From contig NZ_FCOE02000013.1 of assembly GCF_001544915.2 (NCBI RefSeq), positions 62,001 through 126,000 on the forward strand: a stretch of DNA of 64,000 nucleotides, given 5' to 3'. The translations under genes and the position numbers were made by a program. The notes beneath the pieces were generated by a model. It saw nothing but the letters and a program-made list of their open reading frames with translations, was not told the origin of the DNA and did no database searches. This document shows positions 27,360 to 34,667 of the stretch, in pieces; positions within the stretch are counted from its first letter, which is position 1, and every line of letters begins with the position of its first letter. This DNA comes from Caballeronia pedi. GTDB lineage: Bacteria; Pseudomonadota; Gammaproteobacteria; Burkholderiales; Burkholderiaceae.

Positions 27360-27376
27360 CTTATCCGTGTCTCAAT
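27360..27376. repeat. Right end of the transposon
   Basis: Terminal inverted repeat CTTATCCGT, then 3 bp (GTC), then the direct repeat TCAAT. The 3-bp spacer, absent at the left end, resembles the variable coupling bases left by Tn554/Tn916-type recombination. Confidence 0.75.
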
Positions 27377-27571
27377 CGTCGTGTCAGCCGACTGAATGTG
27401 GTGCCCGATCGTCGAGCGGTTCGCGCGACCAATTGCTTCGAGCATCAACACCAAGGTGCAGGTGCTGTCTTTGCCGCCGCTATACCCGCAACTCAGGCTA
27501 TAGCCCTGCTCGATATAGCGCTGCATGACGCTGATCGCGGCTTCCATCTTCGAGAAAATTTGCTGTTCCAT
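27372..27571 (-). pseudogene. 5' part of split PP-loop (DndC-like) gene
   Basis: The first 66 codons of the split gene. SCGYSGGKDSTCTLVLML is the PP-loop (SGGKDS) that binds ATP in PAPS reductase, DndC and QueC-like enzymes. HHIQSADTTIE is the end before the transposon; past this point the frame runs into transposon DNA. The ATG has a GGAG site 9 nt upstream, behind a pseudoknot-type leader. The TGT-like gene precedes it by 68 nt. Confidence 0.85.
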
Positions 27572-27592
27572 CTTTTTCGCTCCAAAAAATAT

Positions 27593-27627
27593 GGGAGCGA
27601 CCCTTTCGGGATGCGCTCCCGAAAGGG
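27593..27627 (-). promoter_or_regulatory. Pseudoknot-type 5' leader of the PP-loop gene
   Basis: Minus-strand RNA: CCCTTTCGGGA and TCCCGAAAGGG make a perfect 11-bp stem with loop GCGCA. The loop-side AGCG is complementary to CGCT one base past the stem, so an H-type pseudoknot can form, ending about 20 nt before the GGAG site. It belongs to a family of similar leaders in this window. Confidence 0.65.
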
Positions 27628-27639
27628 TTAATGGTCAAA

Positions 27640-28456
27640 TCAAATCAAAAGGTCAGCCGTCGCCTGTTGCGCCTCTTCGAGACCGTCGTGCGCCGCTGCG
27701 AACAAGTCGCTCTGGCGCGTTGCTCGATCAAGGCGCGGCAGCGTCTTGGCATACCGGCTAACGCTGGTACCGTCGAAGCTGTCGGCACCGGCGGCCGCAC
27801 AGATGCGGATGCGCCGCGCCGAGTTCACGCGACCGACGTGCAAGTAGCAGTGACGCCGTCGCGCGAGGGACCCCCACACGTGCGCCGTCTGCTCTTTCCA
27901 CTCCGTTGAGCCGCCGACGAAGATGCCAACCGCAGGAGACAAAAGCGACGCAAGGTCGTCGACCTGCATCCCGTTCTGAACTGCAATCAGCATCCGGCAG
28001 GGCATCCCCCGAAGTCGATCCAGCCACTTCAGCGAGTAGTCGAGCGAAGCCATGCCACCCATGACGATGTCCGGAAGGACGAGCCAGTCGGCCCTCTCGC
28101 CGAGCCGTTCGACGGCGACAGCAAACGCGTGCTCATCGAAGGGTTGGCCCTGCTGGTAGGCCGTCCAAGCGCCGTTATCCAATGCATAGCGGCGAAAGCC
28201 CTCAGTACGCAGCTCGCCTTTGGCCGAGACCAACAAGCGCCAATCCGCGCCCTGCAGGGCGGCCAGGTTGCGGCGGGTACCGGTGCGACTGGCGTAACCG
28301 ACGATCGGTTGCCGATGCATGGCGATCCGCTCTTCGATTTCCGGGTCATCATCGGCAGAGCCATCGACGCCGTAGTAGTCCGCGTAGGCCATGAACGCTT
28401 GCGCGTAGCCGGCCTTCTGGCCACTGGCATATTGCTCCAGCCACGGGGGGGGTCAT
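27640..28456 (-). CDS. TGT-like base-exchange enzyme (DpdA2-like), frameshifted at a C8 tract
   Basis: The pattern aligns with tRNA-guanine transglycosylases in order: YALDNGAW (like the TGT SGGFQ nucleophile strand), WLVLPDIVMGG, LIAVQNGM (like VQGG), GIFVGGSTEWK (like IGGLAVGE) and CYLHVGRVNSARRI then GADSFDGTS. Short TGT relatives with GGSTEWK-type motifs occur in phages as DpdA enzymes that put 7-deazaguanines into DNA. The apparent ATG at 28392 is not the true start: conserved-looking sequence (WLEQYASGQKAGYAQAF) continues upstream to an ATG at 28456 that overlaps the TGA of the previous gene, but a run of eight C (28445-28452) puts it one base out of frame. The intact protein has 271 residues. 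Confidence 0.7.
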
Positions 28457-28638
28457 CGGCGCACCCCTTTTTGGGGTTGCAATCTACCGCCGATGATCAA
28501 GAACACTTTTGTCTCGACGTTGCGGACCCCGGGGCGAACTTCACCCGCGTGCGTCGCGGTGCCGGCGATGTAGCCGATCGCCGCTTCGAGGTTGGCGAAC
28601 TGCTCCGGCGATGCGCCCAGCTTTGCTGCTTCAAACAT
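28453..28638 (-). CDS. Small hypothetical protein upstream of the TGT-like gene
   Basis: A 61-residue protein (MFEAAKLGASPEQFANLEAA, VETKVFLIIGGRLQPQKG). A CGGAGTG site precedes the ATG. Its TGA overlaps the ATG of the TGT-like gene, so the two are coupled. No family recognised. Confidence 0.6.
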   Translation of the reverse strand: MFEAAKLGASPEQFANLEAAIGYIAGTATHAGEVRPGVRNVETKVFLIIGGRLQPQKGVRR

Positions 28639-28667
28639 GAATACACTCCGCAGAAAGAACGCGCAGC

Positions 28668-28698
28668 AACCCCAGCGGGCCGCTTGCCCGCCAGGGTT
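28668..28698 (-). promoter_or_regulatory. Hairpin leader of the 61-residue gene
   Basis: A 13-bp stem with loop AAGCG. Two positions pair as G-U only when transcribed from the minus strand (they are C-A mismatches on the plus strand), which supports an RNA structure on the gene's own transcript. AGC in the loop can pair with GCU just past the stem. Confidence 0.55.
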
Positions 28699-28730
28699 GA
28701 GAAAGGACGTTGGCCGCAAACAGCCGCTGC

Positions 28731-29117
28731 TCAGTCGATCAGCTTGACGCTCTGCCACCAGCGACCGCCCGAAGGCAGGTCTCTGACGAACGAGAACTCA
28801 ACCGCTTCTTCGCGCGTGAGCTCGATCACACCGCCCTTCAAGATCGCCGTCTGGAGATAGGCGACATTCGCGAGGGCAAGCGCGCCGTGCTGTTCGGCGA
28901 TGCCGGTCAGCGTTTCGACGGAATCGAGCAGTTCCGCATGAAACTGCTTCGCGTCAGCGGCGAAGCGCAGCGACACATCAGCATCGTTGATCGCGCCCAG
29001 CACCGCATTGCATTGAGCTTGCGGGTCGTCGGCCCCGTACTGCTCGGGCTTGATCCAGCTTCGGATCACCATGTCGTTAAGAACGTCGTCGACGAAATCA
29101 GTGCAGGAATAGGTCAT
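28731..29117 (-). CDS. Hypothetical protein
   Basis: A 128-residue acidic protein starting MTYSCTDFVDDVLNDMVIRS. Helical, with NAVLGAINDADVSLRFAADA and LPSGGRWWQSVKLID at the end. The ATG follows a GGAGACTTCC site. Small phage- or plasmid-type protein; no family recognised. Confidence 0.65.
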   Translation of the reverse strand: MTYSCTDFVDDVLNDMVIRSWIKPEQYGADDPQAQCNAVLGAINDADVSLRFAADAKQFHAELLDSVETLTGIAEQHGALALANVAYLQTAILKGGVIELTREEAVEFSFVRDLPSGGRWWQSVKLID

Positions 29118-29158
29118 GGAAGTCTCCAGTCAAAATTCAAAAGAAATGAGCTGCTGTG

Positions 29159-29338
29159 TCAGATGCGATGGAAACGGCCGGTATCGAACGCTGCCGCGCG
29201 ACGCAGGTACGGCGCGCGCGGCGGCTGCGACTGAGCAGTAGCCGGTGCGGCTTGCTGCGCTGGAGGCTGGTGAGGCACCACGTTTGCGTGAGACGGACTG
29301 CCGGCTGCCGCGAGCAGCAGCATTAAAAGGTTTGCCAT
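29159..29338 (-). CDS. Small exported protein
   Basis: A 59-residue protein. MANLLMLLLAAAGSPSHANV is a plausible signal peptide. The rest is Pro/Gln/Ala-rich (PPAQQAAPATAQSQPPRAPY). It lies between two genes of the same strand. Function unknown. Confidence 0.5.
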   Translation of the reverse strand: MANLLMLLLAAAGSPSHANVVPHQPPAQQAAPATAQSQPPRAPYLRRAAAFDTGRFHRI

Positions 29339-29377
29339 AGTGGATAGCGCCGAAAGGCGCGAGAAAGAGAGGGAAGC

Positions 29378-29411
29378 GGGAGCGCCCTTGTGGGGCGACT
29401 CCCCACAAGGG
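29378..29411 (-). promoter_or_regulatory. Hairpin leader of the 59-residue gene
   Basis: CCCTTGTGGGG and CCCCACAAGGG form a perfect 11-bp stem with loop AGTCG on the minus strand. GGGAG at the loop can instead pair with CTCCC just past the stem, giving an alternative fold. Same family as the leader at 27593. Confidence 0.6.
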
Positions 29412-29422
29412 TAGATAAGGAA

Positions 29423-31744
29423 TCAGGCGGCAAGCGACTGAACGTCAATGACGGCGTCGGCCTCAGCGACAAGGTCGGGCGTCTGCGAGATGAAGAACTC
29501 CCGCTGATACCCGCCTTGGCGCAACACCTCCCGCTTCATTCGCATGAACTGCACTTTGCGCTCGGGATCGAGCGGGCCGTCTGACTCGTCGCTGAACAAG
29601 GTCTGATACGGCTGACCGATGTTCTGCGCGAGATAGAGCGCGATGCCCCGCGTGAGACACTCGTTTATCCAGACCTTCTGACCGCCGGACATAACGGAGA
29701 CCGACTTGCTGCTGTCGGACTCGGCGTCGTGAACGAGGATCTCGAAGCCTTCGCGCAATTCACCGCTTGCGAGCGTGCGCTGCGTGCGGATCTCAACGGT
29801 GAAGCGCATGCCGTAGCACGCGAGCAATAGCTCGTTGACGGTGTGCGTCAGCGCCGGCCCCGCGTCATCGATGGTCAACGCGATCACGCCGTCGTTGCCC
29901 AAGCCCTTGGCCAGCAGCTTCCATTGCGCGATCTCGTCGGAGAGGCGTTCGGCACGCGACTGCGTGGCCGTGAACTTCTCCAACTCCACAGCCAGGGCTT
30001 CCGCTTCGGCCTGCAACACGCTTTGTGAGCGAATGGATTGCTCGATCCGACCATCAAGTGCCGCGACAGTCTCGCGGTTCAGTGCGATGTCGCGATCCAG
30101 CTTTGCAATCACAGCGCTAACGTCGACAGCGGCCAGTCGCCCGACCTCCTCGGTAATACGAGCAAGCTCTGCTTCTGTACGCGTCTTCTCAGACTGGTAC
30201 TTGGCGGTGCGTGCCGTACTCTCCTCAGCGATCGAACGCAACTCGGTTTGCGCCGCTTCGAGTCCCGCCACGGAGGCATCAAGCAATGGCTTCGTCGCAG
30301 CAAGCTCGGCGGCTGCCTGCAGTGCACGGCGAAGCTGCGCGGCGGCATCGGTGATGGCCAGCATCTCGACACGCTTTGCCGCCAACTCGGCCGGCACGCG
30401 AGCCAGGGCTTCGGCCTGCGCTCTCTTCTCGCGATACTCCGCGCGAAGACTCGCCACCGAAATACGCTGCGCTTCCGCTTGCTCGTTCGCCTGAAAGGCT
30501 TGTGCGAGCAGCGGACACTGCGCATGTATCGAATGACCGACACACGGCACCTGCTCAGCCACGGCCGCCTGCTTACTCAGCGTCTCGAAGTGCGCGGCTT
30601 TCGTCGTGCCCTGGTTCATTAAGCTGGTAAGCGTCGCATCGAGCGTGGTCAACGTCGCGCGTTTGACCTCCAAATCGGCAATGTCGCGCTGCAGGGGAGC
30701 AAACCTCGCTTCCTCGCGCCGAATCGCCAACTCGGCCTCCTCGCGCTTAGCCGCCGCACCCATGATCGCCTCGCGGCGAGCCAGCATTGCTTGGTGCGTG
30801 GCCACGGTTCGACTCAGCACGGAAGCGCGCTGCTGACAACGAACCGCTGCTGCTTGCTCGTCGTCGGCCGCGCTTTTCAGGGCACGCCCCAACTCGTCTC
30901 GGCGTACGCCCAGCTCTCGCAGGCGGGCCTCGGTCGTCGCAGATTCAGTCTGCTTCGCCGCAAGCGTCGCCCGCTCCTGAGCCAGCTTGCTCGCTTGCTC
31001 ATGCGCGGCATCGCGTTGCTCCCGAGCGGCACGCAGGGTGTTGCCGTGCGCGACGATCGACTGCTCAGCGTCGGCTTTACGTTGCCGCTTTCCGGCTAGC
31101 GCACCAAGCTCAGACTGGATGCCTTCGAGCGACTTGCCGAGCACCTTCGCGACATCAGCGGCTTTCGCCGACAATGCCTTCAGGTGGTCGATGCCAAGGA
31201 GTTCGGCCAGCAGCGTCTTGATCTCGCCCGCACCGTAGGACGCGAGCGGCCGCCGGTTTTGAGCCGAGAACACGCTCGTGAAGAACGTTTCCAACGAACC
31301 GTTGATCGCCTCGACACAGCGGTTATACGACTCCGCCTTGCCGTCCGACACCGTTCCGTCAGGCAGCGACACCGGGCGCCAAGTACCGTCGACGCCGCGA
31401 TAGGCAAGGTAGTACTCCGCCTTGCCTGTCTTGCCGGGCTTGCGAAACGTAAAGGACGAGCGATAGCGGATGCCATCGTGCTCCCATTCGAGTTCCTTCA
31501 ATGCACTGGTGCCACAGATGTGATCCCAGTACGAGAAAGCATCGACCGACAGCTTCGACGCACGCGACGGCATGATCGGATATGGGTGCAAGTTGTCCAT
31601 GATCGTTGTCTTGCCCGCCCCGTTAGGGCCGGTCAAGGCGATCAGGCCATCCGGCAACGCTTCCAGATCGAGCGTCACACTGTCGCGTTTCATGCCATCG
31701 CGCACGCCAACGAAGCCTTCCAGTGTCAGTTTCAGAGGCCGCAT
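29423..31744 (-). CDS. SbcC/Rad50-like SMC ATPase
   Basis: A 773-residue protein. The N-terminal Walker A is GPNGAGKTTIMDN near residue 40, with FSAQNRRPLASYGAGEI typical of SbcC. A long coiled coil follows (about 200-660). The ABC signature VMSGGQKVWINE and Walker B TLFSDESDGPLD lie at the C-terminus. The usual zinc hook CxxC is replaced by a wider pair (CVGHSIHAQCPLL). SbcC proteins pair with an SbcD nuclease to process DNA ends and hairpins; the SbcD-like gene lies upstream. Shorter than chromosomal SbcC (about 1050). It overlaps the preceding gene by 13 nt. Confidence 0.85.
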   Translation of the reverse strand: MRPLKLTLEGFVGVRDGMKRDSVTLDLEALPDGLIALTGPNGAGKTTIMDNLHPYPIMPSRASKLSVDAFSYWDHICGTSALKELEWEHDGIRYRSSFTFRKPGKTGKAEYYLAYRGVDGTWRPVSLPDGTVSDGKAESYNRCVEAINGSLETFFTSVFSAQNRRPLASYGAGEIKTLLAELLGIDHLKALSAKAADVAKVLGKSLEGIQSELGALAGKRQRKADAEQSIVAHGNTLRAAREQRDAAHEQASKLAQERATLAAKQTESATTEARLRELGVRRDELGRALKSAADDEQAAAVRCQQRASVLSRTVATHQAMLARREAIMGAAAKREEAELAIRREEARFAPLQRDIADLEVKRATLTTLDATLTSLMNQGTTKAAHFETLSKQAAVAEQVPCVGHSIHAQCPLLAQAFQANEQAEAQRISVASLRAEYREKRAQAEALARVPAELAAKRVEMLAITDAAAQLRRALQAAAELAATKPLLDASVAGLEAAQTELRSIAEESTARTAKYQSEKTRTEAELARITEEVGRLAAVDVSAVIAKLDRDIALNRETVAALDGRIEQSIRSQSVLQAEAEALAVELEKFTATQSRAERLSDEIAQWKLLAKGLGNDGVIALTIDDAGPALTHTVNELLLACYGMRFTVEIRTQRTLASGELREGFEILVHDAESDSSKSVSVMSGGQKVWINECLTRGIALYLAQNIGQPYQTLFSDESDGPLDPERKVQFMRMKREVLRQGGYQREFFISQTPDLVAEADAVIDVQSLAA

Positions 31745-32271
31745 GACAGGTCCTCCGACACGCTCATCGAGACGGACATCGCTGCCATCTGCGAGTAGAA
31801 CGCGTCGTCGTCCTCGTTGGGAAACGGCTCGTTCAGGTCAGCAGACGCAATGGCACGGGGTAGCGCCTGAAGCGTCCCGTCGAGCGCGGCAGCTACCTGA
31901 TCGCAGACTCTACTGAACTCGCGGCGCGCGTTCGTGAGAAGCTCCGACCAGCCGCTGTGCCCGGTGAGCCTGCGGATCTCGGCAGCCGACCACTGGCTCG
32001 CATACCCTTCCTGATACGACCACAGAAGGTGCTGCATCTCAACCGTCGGCGTGACAGCAACCTCGCACGCGCCGGGCGTCGTGGCGAGCAGCAGCAGCGT
32101 CTGACCGAACTGCGCCAGTACCGCACCGCGGTCTTGACCGAACGGCTGATGCTGAATCGCAGCGGTGAAGCCGGCCAAATCGACTAACGACTTTTGAAGG
32201 TCACGCGATGAGCAGTGGCCCAACGCAAAGGTGCGAACCCAGTTCGGGCCAGCGGGATAAAGACCAAACAT
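31732..32271 (-). CDS. Hypothetical protein between SbcD- and SbcC-like genes
   Basis: A 179-residue protein starting MFGLYPAGPNWVRTFALG. I chose this ATG because a GGAG site lies 6 nt upstream; the frame is open to 32343. Helical, with an acidic C-terminus (NEPFPNEDDDAFYSQMAAMS). The start of the SbcC-like gene lies inside its 3' end, so the two are probably coupled and may act together. No family recognised. Confidence 0.65.
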   Translation of the reverse strand: MFGLYPAGPNWVRTFALGHCSSRDLQKSLVDLAGFTAAIQHQPFGQDRGAVLAQFGQTLLLLATTPGACEVAVTPTVEMQHLLWSYQEGYASQWSAAEIRRLTGHSGWSELLTNARREFSRVCDQVAAALDGTLQALPRAIASADLNEPFPNEDDDAFYSQMAAMSVSMSVSEDLSCGL

Positions 32272-32302
32272 GATGCACTCCGTTATGGTGGGCGGAATGC
32301 GG

Positions 32303-32330
32303 CCCCGGTAGGGATCGCTCCCCGCCAGGG
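32303..32330 (-). promoter_or_regulatory. Hairpin leader of the gene at 31732-32271
   Basis: Minus-strand CCCTGGCGGGGA pairs with TCCCTACCGGGG (12 positions, two G-U, one mismatch), loop GCGA. Loop GCG can pair with CGC past the stem. Same family as the leader at 27593. Confidence 0.5.
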
Positions 32331-32374
32331 TGAAAGAAGACATGAACTGCTAGAGAAAGGTCCTGCCACTACTA

Positions 32375-32395
32375 GTCGATGCGTCAAAGACGCGG
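32375..32395. repeat. GTCGATGC + palindrome repeat, copy 1
   Basis: GTCGATGC leads into the 13-bp palindrome GCGTC-AAA-GACGC, then GG. The same unit occurs at 36777, 59203 and, with a changed but still paired stem, 63924. Confidence 0.65.
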
Positions 32396-32506
32396 TGAAA
32401 CCTATGTTTCGATAGCAACGATGTCGGCTATCGGAACACGGCTTGCGTGTTCAGGCAAAGGAGCCGTACTGGCCTCCCCTGCATGCGCGGCTACCTCATT
32501 TGCAAA

Positions 32507-33934
32507 TTAAGCCGCGAACAAATCATCGTTGAGCCACGAAAGCTGACCTGCCGTAGCCGACTCGACGATTTCCACCGTCGCATCGGGCATTGGCAATGCA
32601 TCGTCTCTAGCGTCGTCACTCTGACCTTCTTGGACAGCGACCGGCACAGGCTCGGGCAGGCTCGAGAATGCGGGCAGCCCGTCATTTGCGAACGGATGCG
32701 CCGGGTCTGCATCGCTCAGTCGAGCCAGCACGCCAGCAGCGATTGCCTCCGCGTCCCCCGTTTCCAGCGACTGCAGCCGGTCAAGCAAGGGCACCGGATC
32801 AACCGCAGTGTGCTCACACCAGCGTTCGAGCTTTCGATCAATCGACGTCTCGAGGCTAATGCCTTGGGCGCGTGAGCGGACCACGGGAAGAATGCGAGCT
32901 TCGACCTTCAGCTCGGCCGCGTTGCCAAACAGCGCCGCGATCGCGTCCCGGTCCACTGACTGCTTGTGCTCTTCGTCGACCTGCCAACGAATTCGCACGA
33001 ACTTGTCGGTCGCGTCGAGCGCGATTGCCGTCAGGCGCTGCATGTCGGGCGGCCCGTCAAAGTCGACGCAGATCGTCTGCCGGGACGGCGTCACGACCAG
33101 ATCGGCTTGCGCGCTGCCCACCTCGACATTCCACATGAGAAAGCCCTTGTCGCCTTCCTCGTCGTAGTGGAACCGCCCGATGGAACCGGGATAGGCCACG
33201 ACGCGCCCCGCTCGCTCCCACTGCTGCGCCTTGTGGATGTGCCCGAGCATGAAGGCATCGCATTCAGCCTCGAACAGATTGCCAAGCGAAAATTCGTGGT
33301 CGAATCCCGCCATCGTCACGCCGTGCCCGGTGGTACAACCGTTGACCGTGCCGTGGGAGACGCCGACAGTTCGAATTCCCGCGGCTCGAAGCTGTTGGTT
33401 GATGCGCCCTGCGGCGGCCAGATAGTCACCTAGCAAGGCTTCAAGACCCGTCCCGGCTTCCTTGGCACCAACGGCGGCAGCCAGTTGCCCCTTGTTGACC
33501 GTGGGCAAGCAGGTGAACACGACATCGGCGCCGATCGCGAGCACCTCGCGTAGCTCCTCGTCGGAGTACACCGGGCCGCTCGATGGATAGAACCGCCCTT
33601 CATGTAGGCTCACCTGCTGGACACGTTCCGCAACATAGATCTGATGCCTCGTTGCCATCAATTCGAAATTGCGTAGCGTGCCCGGCGGCTCATGTGAGAA
33701 CGTGCCCTGCAGCATCACGACCGGCATGCTGCCACTCAGCCCATTGATGCGCCGCGCTAGCCGGTTCAACGAAGGGGCATGGGCGTCGAGGCGATGGTCC
33801 GTCGCGTCGCCGGAGATCACCGCAACATCGGAGTGCGCGAGAACGGCGTGGTCGATGGCAAAGCCAAAACACCGGTCCGCCTCTTCGACGTTTCCCGGTG
33901 CGTAATGCAAGTCAGAAAAATGAGCGATTTTCAA
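32507..33934 (-). CDS. SbcD/Mre11-like nuclease
   Basis: A 475-residue calcineurin-like phosphoesterase. Metal motifs: FSDLHYAP (8-11), VISGDATDHRLD, the usual GNHD changed to QGTFSHEPPG, and AFMLGHIHKAQQW. The C-terminal 200 residues form the capping part, plus an acidic tail. It probably works with the SbcC-like ATPase two genes downstream. The ATG has an AGGAGG site behind a hairpin-T5 leader. Both partners differ from chromosomal SbcCD, as in phage-type versions. Confidence 0.85.
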   Translation of the reverse strand: MKIAHFSDLHYAPGNVEEADRCFGFAIDHAVLAHSDVAVISGDATDHRLDAHAPSLNRLARRINGLSGSMPVVMLQGTFSHEPPGTLRNFELMATRHQIYVAERVQQVSLHEGRFYPSSGPVYSDEELREVLAIGADVVFTCLPTVNKGQLAAAVGAKEAGTGLEALLGDYLAAAGRINQQLRAAGIRTVGVSHGTVNGCTTGHGVTMAGFDHEFSLGNLFEAECDAFMLGHIHKAQQWERAGRVVAYPGSIGRFHYDEEGDKGFLMWNVEVGSAQADLVVTPSRQTICVDFDGPPDMQRLTAIALDATDKFVRIRWQVDEEHKQSVDRDAIAALFGNAAELKVEARILPVVRSRAQGISLETSIDRKLERWCEHTAVDPVPLLDRLQSLETGDAEAIAAGVLARLSDADPAHPFANDGLPAFSSLPEPVPVAVQEGQSDDARDDALPMPDATVEIVESATAGQLSWLNDDLFAA

Positions 33935-33952
33935 AGTCGCCTCCTAGAAATG

Positions 33953-33975
33953 AAAAAGGCCACCCGAAGGCAGCC
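33953..33975 (-). terminator. Intrinsic terminator between NADAR and SbcD-like genes
   Basis: Minus strand: GGCTGCC-TTCG-GGTGGCC, then TTTTT. The T-tract ends 16 nt before the AGGAGG of the SbcD-like gene, so it acts either as the NADAR terminator or as a leader attenuator. Confidence 0.7.
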
Positions 33976-34018
33976 AATGGATGTCGAATGCACCACGAGG
34001 GCGCGTTCGAAAGGTCGT

Positions 34019-34501
34019 TTAGGAACTGAGCGTGTCGCGAACTTTCATCGGTGCTTGGCCAAGGAGGTTCTGGCCACGCCACTTCGATTTGTGAGTGATG
34101 TCAGGATGGTGCTCGCCTAAGCTCACGCCCCAGATCAGATCGTAGGGACTGGCTTCGACAAGCTCGGTCGGTGCCGTTGCGAGCAACAGCGTCCGTAGCC
34201 CCGGATGCTGCGTGAACTTCTCACGGCACCCAACATAGACGATCGACTCGCGCTTGGCCTTCCACGTATCGAGGTCGAAGCCCCTGACCTTGCGGCCGAG
34301 CCCTTTCTGCTCTTTCGGCAGGTGTGTGGCGAGCACAGCTTGAGCAATGTCCTCGTCGCCAAACAGCTTGGCTTTGGAGAACATCATGAACTGTTCTACC
34401 GAGACAAAATCGACGTCATGGTAGGTAAACCGGCACGGATGCCAGTTACAAAAAGCGTCCTCCGTGCCGAAGAACAGCGTGAAGTTGCCGACTCTACGCA
34501 T
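34019..34501 (-). CDS. NADAR-domain protein (YbiA-like N-glycosidase family)
   Basis: A 160-residue protein starting MRRVGNFTLFFG after GGAGATTCCG. Motifs: FFGTEDAFCNWH, SVEQFMMFSKA, SPYDLIWGVSLGEHHPDI and WRGQNLLGQAPMKVRDTL, the NADAR pattern. Known members hydrolyse N-glycosidic bonds of riboflavin intermediates (YbiA) or remove ADP-ribose from guanine in DNA (paired with DarT toxins). No DarT toxin is visible nearby. The choice of substrate is open. Confidence 0.85.
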   Translation of the reverse strand: MRRVGNFTLFFGTEDAFCNWHPCRFTYHDVDFVSVEQFMMFSKAKLFGDEDIAQAVLATHLPKEQKGLGRKVRGFDLDTWKAKRESIVYVGCREKFTQHPGLRTLLLATAPTELVEASPYDLIWGVSLGEHHPDITHKSKWRGQNLLGQAPMKVRDTLSS

Positions 34502-34639
34502 CGGAATCTCCTTCGCGTGAACAAGTAGATGGGCCGCCGAGGCGGACGAATTCGATGCGCAGGTGCAGCGCGGTCGAAAACATTTGAGCAAGCGGTTCTT
34601 GCTGAAACGCTCTCATGCGCGGGCGTGGAAGAAGGGATG

Positions 34640-34661
34640 CCAGTCCCCATTCGGGGACTGG
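34640..34661 (-). promoter_or_regulatory. Hairpin between the RDF-like and NADAR genes
   Basis: CCAGTCCCC and GGGGACTGG form a perfect 9-bp stem, 4-nt loop. It lies just past the stop of the RDF-like gene and 139 nt before the NADAR start. No T-tract. It may be a leader hairpin or an mRNA 3' end. Confidence 0.45.
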
Positions 34662-34667
34662 CCAAGG

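Larger units (their letters stand above)
20376..27376. mobile_element. Tyrosine-recombinase transposon (three recombinases, Tn554/GMT-like)
   Basis: A 7.0-kb element inserted in the PP-loop gene. Its ends are perfect 9-bp inverted repeats (ACGGATAAG at 20381-20389 and CTTATCCGT at 27360-27368), flanked by the 5-bp direct repeat TCAAT at 20376-20380 and 27372-27376. Joining the flanks at TCAAT restores the reading frame of the host gene exactly (SADTTIE + NPTIANF), which fixes the boundaries. It carries three large recombinase genes and a small partner in one minus-strand operon, plus two small plus-strand genes. No resistance or defence cargo is visible. Confidence 0.85.

Noticed and set aside
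29378..29411. CCCT-type hairpins as ordinary intrinsic terminators
   Set aside because: They lack T-tracts, lie close to start codons on the gene's own strand, and the loops pair with downstream bases.
18770..33934. Complete Dnd phosphorothioation operon (DndBCDE with SbcC as DndD)
   Set aside because: No DndB or DndE genes are visible, and the SbcC-like gene has an SbcD nuclease partner, so it is not a DndD.
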